Virus record (IMG/VR): IMGVR_UViG_3300025083_000129
Span: 1 to 32,228 of that record
Source: a virus
Direction: 5' to 3' (one strand)
Length of the DNA: 32,228 bases
The notes under the pieces are model-generated. The model did not search any database. It saw only the letters and a list, made by a program, of their open reading frames with translations, and had not been told where the DNA came from. Of this stretch, positions 28,469-32,228 are shown piece by piece. The position numbers and the translations under genes were made by a program. The stretch's first letter is position 1. Every line of letters begins with the position of its first letter.

Positions 28469-30547
28469 TTAACTTATACCAAAAGAACCTTTAATAGCTG
28501 CTGCACCAAGTGTAGCAACTAAGCTACCTACAGCAGAACCTCTGCTACTTGAAGCTGCTCTTTCGGATGCTTCTTTTTGTGCATCTGCACTAATATTAGC
28601 AACAGTCATATCCTTTATTCTTTCAAATTCACTTTCTGAACTTTTCCATGCCCATTCCATAGTATCAGCATAATAGTTCCACAAGTTATCATATTGAACA
28701 TTAGATACATCTAACACTGCTTTAGCATTTAATTCATTGGCACGATTAACTGCGGCAGTATCTGCTGTGGCAATCTCTCTTCTCCACACTGCATTGTTCT
28801 GTGCAATAGCTAATTGGTTATTAGCATTAAATTGGTCACGTTGATTATTTACCTCAGCATTAAATCTTCCTACAGTATTCTCTTCTCCTGCATTAAATTG
28901 ATTTTGTGCATTTCTTTGTGTAGCATTATATTGTGATATCTGACTTGCTAAATTAGACATGAATTGGTCTGTTTGATTCTGAGAAGTAGCATTAAATTGA
29001 TTTGCAGCATTTGTAGCAGCTTGGTCTGTTAACAGTGCTGTGTTAATAGCTTCTGCATTAAATAAAGCAGTTTGTTGTTCATTAGTTAAATTAGCCATAT
29101 TCATATCTATAAACGACTTAGCATTATTAACTGCTGCTTGTTGCCTGTTATTTAAGTTAGTAGTATCTAGTTGTGTAAGAGCTGCAGCTTCTGCCATGAC
29201 TAGTGCCTGACTATTACTTAAGTTTTGTAAGTTCATAGTATTTACAGCACGACTATTCTCTAAGGCAATATTTTGTTCAGCAGTAAAGTTCTTATCGGCT
29301 ATGTCACCTATCCTAGCAGAGTTCTGCACTCTTGCTTGGAAGGCTTGGTCAAATTCCTGACCTATAAATGTTGCACGCTGTTCTGCTGCTAACATTGCTC
29401 TTTGTTGTCTATTAGATAAGTTCTGTGACTCAAACTTTGCTGTTGTTGCTGCATCAGCCTGTGCTATAGGAAGTGCTGATTCTAATGCACCTTGTATCAT
29501 GGCTTGTCCTGCCATTGAAGATGCACCCATTCCTCTAGCAGCCATCTGTGCCTGAATACCTCTTAATGTTCCTGCTGCCCACGGTGGTGGATTGTTGGCA
29601 TCAAAGTTAGCAGTAAGACCTGCTAGTTGCCCTTGAACAGTAGCCTTTTCTGAAGGGGTAGCAGTGGCGGCTTGTATCTGTTCTGTATACTTAGATGCTT
29701 TCTCTGCATCGGCTACACCATCAATTAATTCACCATCTTGTATTTCCCTCTGCATAGGGTTTTCCATTAATATGGCATTACCCTGTGCGGCATCTAAATC
29801 TCCTACACTAGAAGTTGTCTGTTGAGCTGCTGTAATCTTTGCTTTTGGGTCATCAGGGTCTAGTTGAGCTGCCGTATTAGCTTCTACTGCTGTCCTTATA
29901 TCAGGAGTTACATCTGTTGATGTTACAGTATTAGCAGTTACCTGTTGAGCAGAGTCAGCCTGTGCTGTATCAGCAGTAGATGTAGTTACATCAGTAGCAT
30001 CTCCTACCTCACCTGTGCCTGTAGCAACTAATTGATTTTCATTTTGTTGTATTAGTTCAGGTTGTGTAACAGCACCTACAGGTATAGCACCTGTCTGTGC
30101 TAGTTTTGCAGTTACATCTGTTACTGTAGCAGGTCTAGTGCCTTCTACAGGATTACCTTCTTCATCATACGTAGTAGTAGCTATATCACCATAAGCATCT
30201 ACCTGACCATCTCCTGTGCCTAGTGTGGGTACATAGGATTGTTCTTGAGGTTTAGGTGTAACAGGTGGTAAGTTAGGTGGATTTATTGAAGGGTTAACAG
30301 GCATTGTTGTAACTACATCATCTATACCTGTAAGTGGTGCAGCCAAGTTATCACCACCTTCAGCAAACCTACGTACAGAACCACCACGAGCCATCTGTTG
30401 TGCTTTAGCTCTATACACAATCATCTCACGTTCTTTGTCAGGGTTTTCTTTTAGGTAGTCATCAAACTTTTCCATCTCACCTGCATAACCCATACGTGAA
30501 GCTATCTTCTGTAATCCCTGTGGCTTAAAGCCTTTAAACATTGCCAT
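28469..30547 (-). CDS. Repeat-rich virion protein with helical NLxNxQQ repeats
   Basis: 692 residues. N-terminal domain: MFKGFKPQGLQKIASRMGYA to about residue 50, familiar from marine podovirus virion proteins. Then comes a glycine motif MARGGSVRRFAEGGD, an extended Thr/Pro/Gln/Val-rich region (about 75-290), and a long helical region (about 370-640). In that region units of the form NLxNxQQxAxxNA recur every 20-30 residues, followed by tighter NQFNA/RFNA/QFNA units. It ends with an Ala/Gly/Ser stretch GSAVGSLVATLGAAAIKG that could insert in membrane. A long rod- or tube-like virion part is likely; exact role unknown. Almost no Cys, and no enzymatic motif. Confidence 0.65.
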   Translation of the reverse strand: MAMFKGFKPQGLQKIASRMGYAGEMEKFDDYLKENPDKEREMIVYRAKAQQMARGGSVRRFAEGGDNLAAPLTGIDDVVTTMPVNPSINPPNLPPVTPKPQEQSYVPTLGTGDGQVDAYGDIATTTYDEEGNPVEGTRPATVTDVTAKLAQTGAIPVGAVTQPELIQQNENQLVATGTGEVGDATDVTTSTADTAQADSAQQVTANTVTSTDVTPDIRTAVEANTAAQLDPDDPKAKITAAQQTTSSVGDLDAAQGNAILMENPMQREIQDGELIDGVADAEKASKYTEQIQAATATPSEKATVQGQLAGLTANFDANNPPPWAAGTLRGIQAQMAARGMGASSMAGQAMIQGALESALPIAQADAATTAKFESQNLSNRQQRAMLAAEQRATFIGQEFDQAFQARVQNSARIGDIADKNFTAEQNIALENSRAVNTMNLQNLSNSQALVMAEAAALTQLDTTNLNNRQQAAVNNAKSFIDMNMANLTNEQQTALFNAEAINTALLTDQAATNAANQFNATSQNQTDQFMSNLASQISQYNATQRNAQNQFNAGEENTVGRFNAEVNNQRDQFNANNQLAIAQNNAVWRREIATADTAAVNRANELNAKAVLDVSNVQYDNLWNYYADTMEWAWKSSESEFERIKDMTVANISADAQKEASERAASSSRGSAVGSLVATLGAAAIKGSFGIS

Positions 30548-30559
30548 GTATTCTTATCC

Positions 30560-30754
30560 TTACTTCATTACTATTGCGACTACTAAAGCTACCACACCTA
30601 AAGTTCCCACCATAGACATAGCTTCTATTCGCCACATTCTTTTGTCTAAGCCTTCTAACTTGTCATTGACCATCTGATATCTGATAGCACATTCTTTCTC
30701 GTGTGCATCAAGCTCTAGTTGTACTTTTAGTTCAGGTTGCATACTCATTTTCAT
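30560..30754 (-). CDS. Coiled-coil plus C-terminal membrane helix (holin/XhlA-like?)
   Basis: 64 residues. MKMSMQPELKVQLELDAHEK opens a charged helix to about residue 44. Then comes one hydrophobic segment, MSMVGTLGVVALVVAIV, ending in MK. The helix-then-anchor pattern resembles small XhlA-type phage lysis proteins and some tail-chaperone membrane proteins. AAGG lies upstream in minus-strand sense. If it is the lysis membrane partner, it is far from the SleB-like hydrolase on the other strand. Confidence 0.6.
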   Translation of the reverse strand: MKMSMQPELKVQLELDAHEKECAIRYQMVNDKLEGLDKRMWRIEAMSMVGTLGVVALVVAIVMK

Positions 30755-30756
30755 CC

Positions 30757-30936
30757 TTAGTCTGCATCAGCTATTGTGTTGCCTTCAGCTACCCATTCAA
30801 GGATTGCTTGGTAGTCTGTGTTTGCAGGGTCTAGTGGTACAGATAAAACTATGTTGCTGTTTAAAAGTGTGACCTTATAAGTGCTAAGTTCATTTGTTAT
30901 AGGACTTATTTTTTTCTTTACTGTATTTATCTTCAT
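30757..30936 (-). CDS. 59-residue protein with DPANTDYQAxLEW motif
   Basis: Opens MKINTVKKKISPITNELSTY. The C-terminal part DPANTDYQAILEWVAEGNTI, ending ADAD, is a motif I know from short phage proteins coded next to tail fibres. AAGGG lies 8 nt before the ATG. It fills the gap between fibre gene and small membrane gene. A fibre-assembly or accessory role is inferred from position. Confidence 0.65.
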   Translation of the reverse strand: MKINTVKKKISPITNELSTYKVTLLNSNIVLSVPLDPANTDYQAILEWVAEGNTIADAD

Positions 30937-30946
30937 AATATTACCC

Positions 30947-32071
30947 TTATAGTTCTGATTTTAATGCCACATACGCTGAAGCATCAGCCGTTCTTATAAA
31001 ACCTGCGTGACCTGCTGTGTTAGTCACACCTGAATCAACATGAAATTCTACTGCTCTTGTTGTTTTATTAACTTCAATTTCTAATTCATTAAAAAAATCA
31101 CTCGTACCATTCCTTAGAAATCTATAATAATTAGTTCCTGTTGTTTGTTCTAAGGATGGAGATGTTCTCATTTCAACTGGAAAAGGATAAACTCCATAAA
31201 TAACAGTACTACTATATGCTTGCCCATTGCAAATTGGATTTAAATCTCCTTGACCAACTAATAAATAATACCTCTGACACAAAGCTAGTTCTTCCCCAAA
31301 TGACCTATGCTCAAATGGTGTGGCTTGTGAGCCTACTTCTAGTTGACATTCAGTTATTTGAAATGTTGCACCTGCCGTTGTCATAACAGCATTAGTTGCT
31401 TGTCCACTTGCCCATTTATTATTAGCATAGTCAGTCCAACCTGATGTTGAATCACCACTACTATAATCACTGCCTGCCCCTAAATGCCAAGACACCCAAA
31501 TACCTTGACCACTGTCATTGACAATTCCAGCACCTGAGTCTGTGTCACCAACAACTGTTAATGTTTTTTTCTCCCAAGTATTAGCAGAATTTATTGTATA
31601 TGTTTTGTTAAATATTCTACCAGTAGAATCTGATTTGTAAAAACCAACAGCAAATGTTCCAGTTATAGAAGACTTAACATAAAAAGATAATGTAATTGTT
31701 TCAGCATTAGAAGTTGCATAGCGAAGATGTTGTAAATTTTGTGCTTCAATTATCTGCCCTATATATCCATACTCATCCGAAGCGATTGCACTTTCTGCTG
31801 TTCCAGTTGTCCATTTTAATGATGTTCCAGTACCACCTAAAGGGTGGTCAGCAACTTGTGAATAAGTGCCATCTAATTCGTCAATAGCATTAAATGCAGT
31901 TCTCCACCTATCAATTAAAAAATCAGAATTTGTGCCATCGTGTGCCATTGCCAAAGAAGTACCTCTCTGTGCCACTTGCATTGCTGAATTTATAAGAATA
32001 TTCCTTCGCCCACCAATCTGACTATTGGTTATGACTTCACCCATCTTTGCTAATTCTGCTGCTTTGGTCAT
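30947..32071 (-). CDS. Tail fibre / receptor-binding-like protein
   Basis: 374 residues. RRNILINSAMQVAQRGTSLA (about 23-42) and FLIDRWRTAFNAID open a beta-rich region with carbohydrate-binding-module character: LSFYVKSSITGTFAVGFYKS, TWEKKTLTVVGD and FQITECQLEVGSQATPFEHR. The INSAMQVAQRG...DRW and QLExG..ATPFEHR blocks are typical of marine phage tail-fibre tips. It would bind the host surface. It heads the right-hand minus-strand run visible here and is followed by the small DPANTDYQ gene. No peptidase or lyase motif is seen, so binding rather than degradation is likely. Confidence 0.8.
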   Translation of the reverse strand: MTKAAELAKMGEVITNSQIGGRRNILINSAMQVAQRGTSLAMAHDGTNSDFLIDRWRTAFNAIDELDGTYSQVADHPLGGTGTSLKWTTGTAESAIASDEYGYIGQIIEAQNLQHLRYATSNAETITLSFYVKSSITGTFAVGFYKSDSTGRIFNKTYTINSANTWEKKTLTVVGDTDSGAGIVNDSGQGIWVSWHLGAGSDYSSGDSTSGWTDYANNKWASGQATNAVMTTAGATFQITECQLEVGSQATPFEHRSFGEELALCQRYYLLVGQGDLNPICNGQAYSSTVIYGVYPFPVEMRTSPSLEQTTGTNYYRFLRNGTSDFFNELEIEVNKTTRAVEFHVDSGVTNTAGHAGFIRTADASAYVALKSEL

Positions 32072-32074
32072 TAC

Positions 32075-32228
32075 TTACTCTCCAATTTTACTAGCATCAT
32101 CTCTTTGCTTACGAGTTGTATAATCACTTCTCGCAGTTACAAGTGCAACAAAGTCTGCTTGGTTAGATGGTATTGCATCTGTGAAGCTATCGTCATTCAT
32201 TAACTTTGTAGTCCACTCTTGTTGCATA
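32075..32228 (-). CDS. 3' end or whole of a short gene upstream of the fibre gene
   Basis: The frame ending with TAA at 32075-32077 reads MQQEWTTKLMNDDSFTDAIP from an ATG at 32227, for 50 residues ending in DDASKIGE. The window edge follows one base later, so it is unclear whether 32227 is the start or an internal Met of a longer gene. The sequence resembles short tail-fibre accessory proteins, but this is weak. Confidence 0.45.
   Translation of the reverse strand, partial: MQQEWTTKLMNDDSFTDAIPSNQADFVALVTARSDYTTRKQRDDASKIGE

Overview
This window is a large piece of a tailed bacteriophage genome, most probably a marine podovirus of the HMO-2011 (SAR116-phage) type or a close relative infecting a low-GC alphaproteobacterium such as Pelagibacterales, SAR116 or Roseobacter. 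The strongest pointer is the DNA polymerase. It is a family A enzyme with a proofreading exonuclease, split by an insertion of two DnaJ-type CxxCxGxG/CxxCxxxG zinc motifs, an arrangement I associate with HMO-2011. Support comes from the strongly AT-rich DNA, the split primase and DnaB-type helicase, a class II ribonucleotide reductase, MazG, and short glycine/lysine virion-region proteins typical of marine phages. Family names are from memory of motifs; no database was searched.

Layout. (1) Positions 1-2464, minus strand: a tightly coupled operon of very short, mostly very basic proteins, including an HNH-type protein. (2) 2465-3281: an AT-rich divergent control region. It holds a consensus leftward sigma70 promoter (TTGACA-N17-TATAAT with extended -10) and, just downstream, an array of TTAAGTG repeats that looks like an operator. 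(3) 3282-8083, plus strand: an extremely AT-rich early region of small unknown genes, a GP88-like protein and a DUF932-like protein, separated by intergenic stem-loops. (4) 8085-23297, plus strand: nucleotide metabolism and replication genes. These are a deoxyribonucleotidase, a cytosine methyltransferase, a SleB-like hydrolase, a tyrosine recombinase, primase, helicase, endonuclease VII, DNA polymerase, a probable ssDNA-binding protein, a Cas4/RecB-like nuclease, endonuclease I, DUF3310, RNR and MazG. (5) 23294-32228, minus strand: large virion-type proteins, a small coiled-coil/membrane protein and a tail-fibre-like protein.

How it fits together. If the genome is circular or circularly permuted (inference), the leftward promoter near 2636 would read the small basic genes, then the terminase/portal/capsid genes that must lie outside this window, and finally the fibre and internal virion genes ending at 23294. 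One promoter with one operator array would then head the whole virion module. The rightward module carries several TTGACA-N17-TATAA(C/G) promoters at gene boundaries, so transcription probably uses host sigma70 RNA polymerase; no single-subunit RNA polymerase gene is visible. No tRNA, rRNA, CRISPR array, insertion sequence, terminase, portal or capsid gene was recognised.
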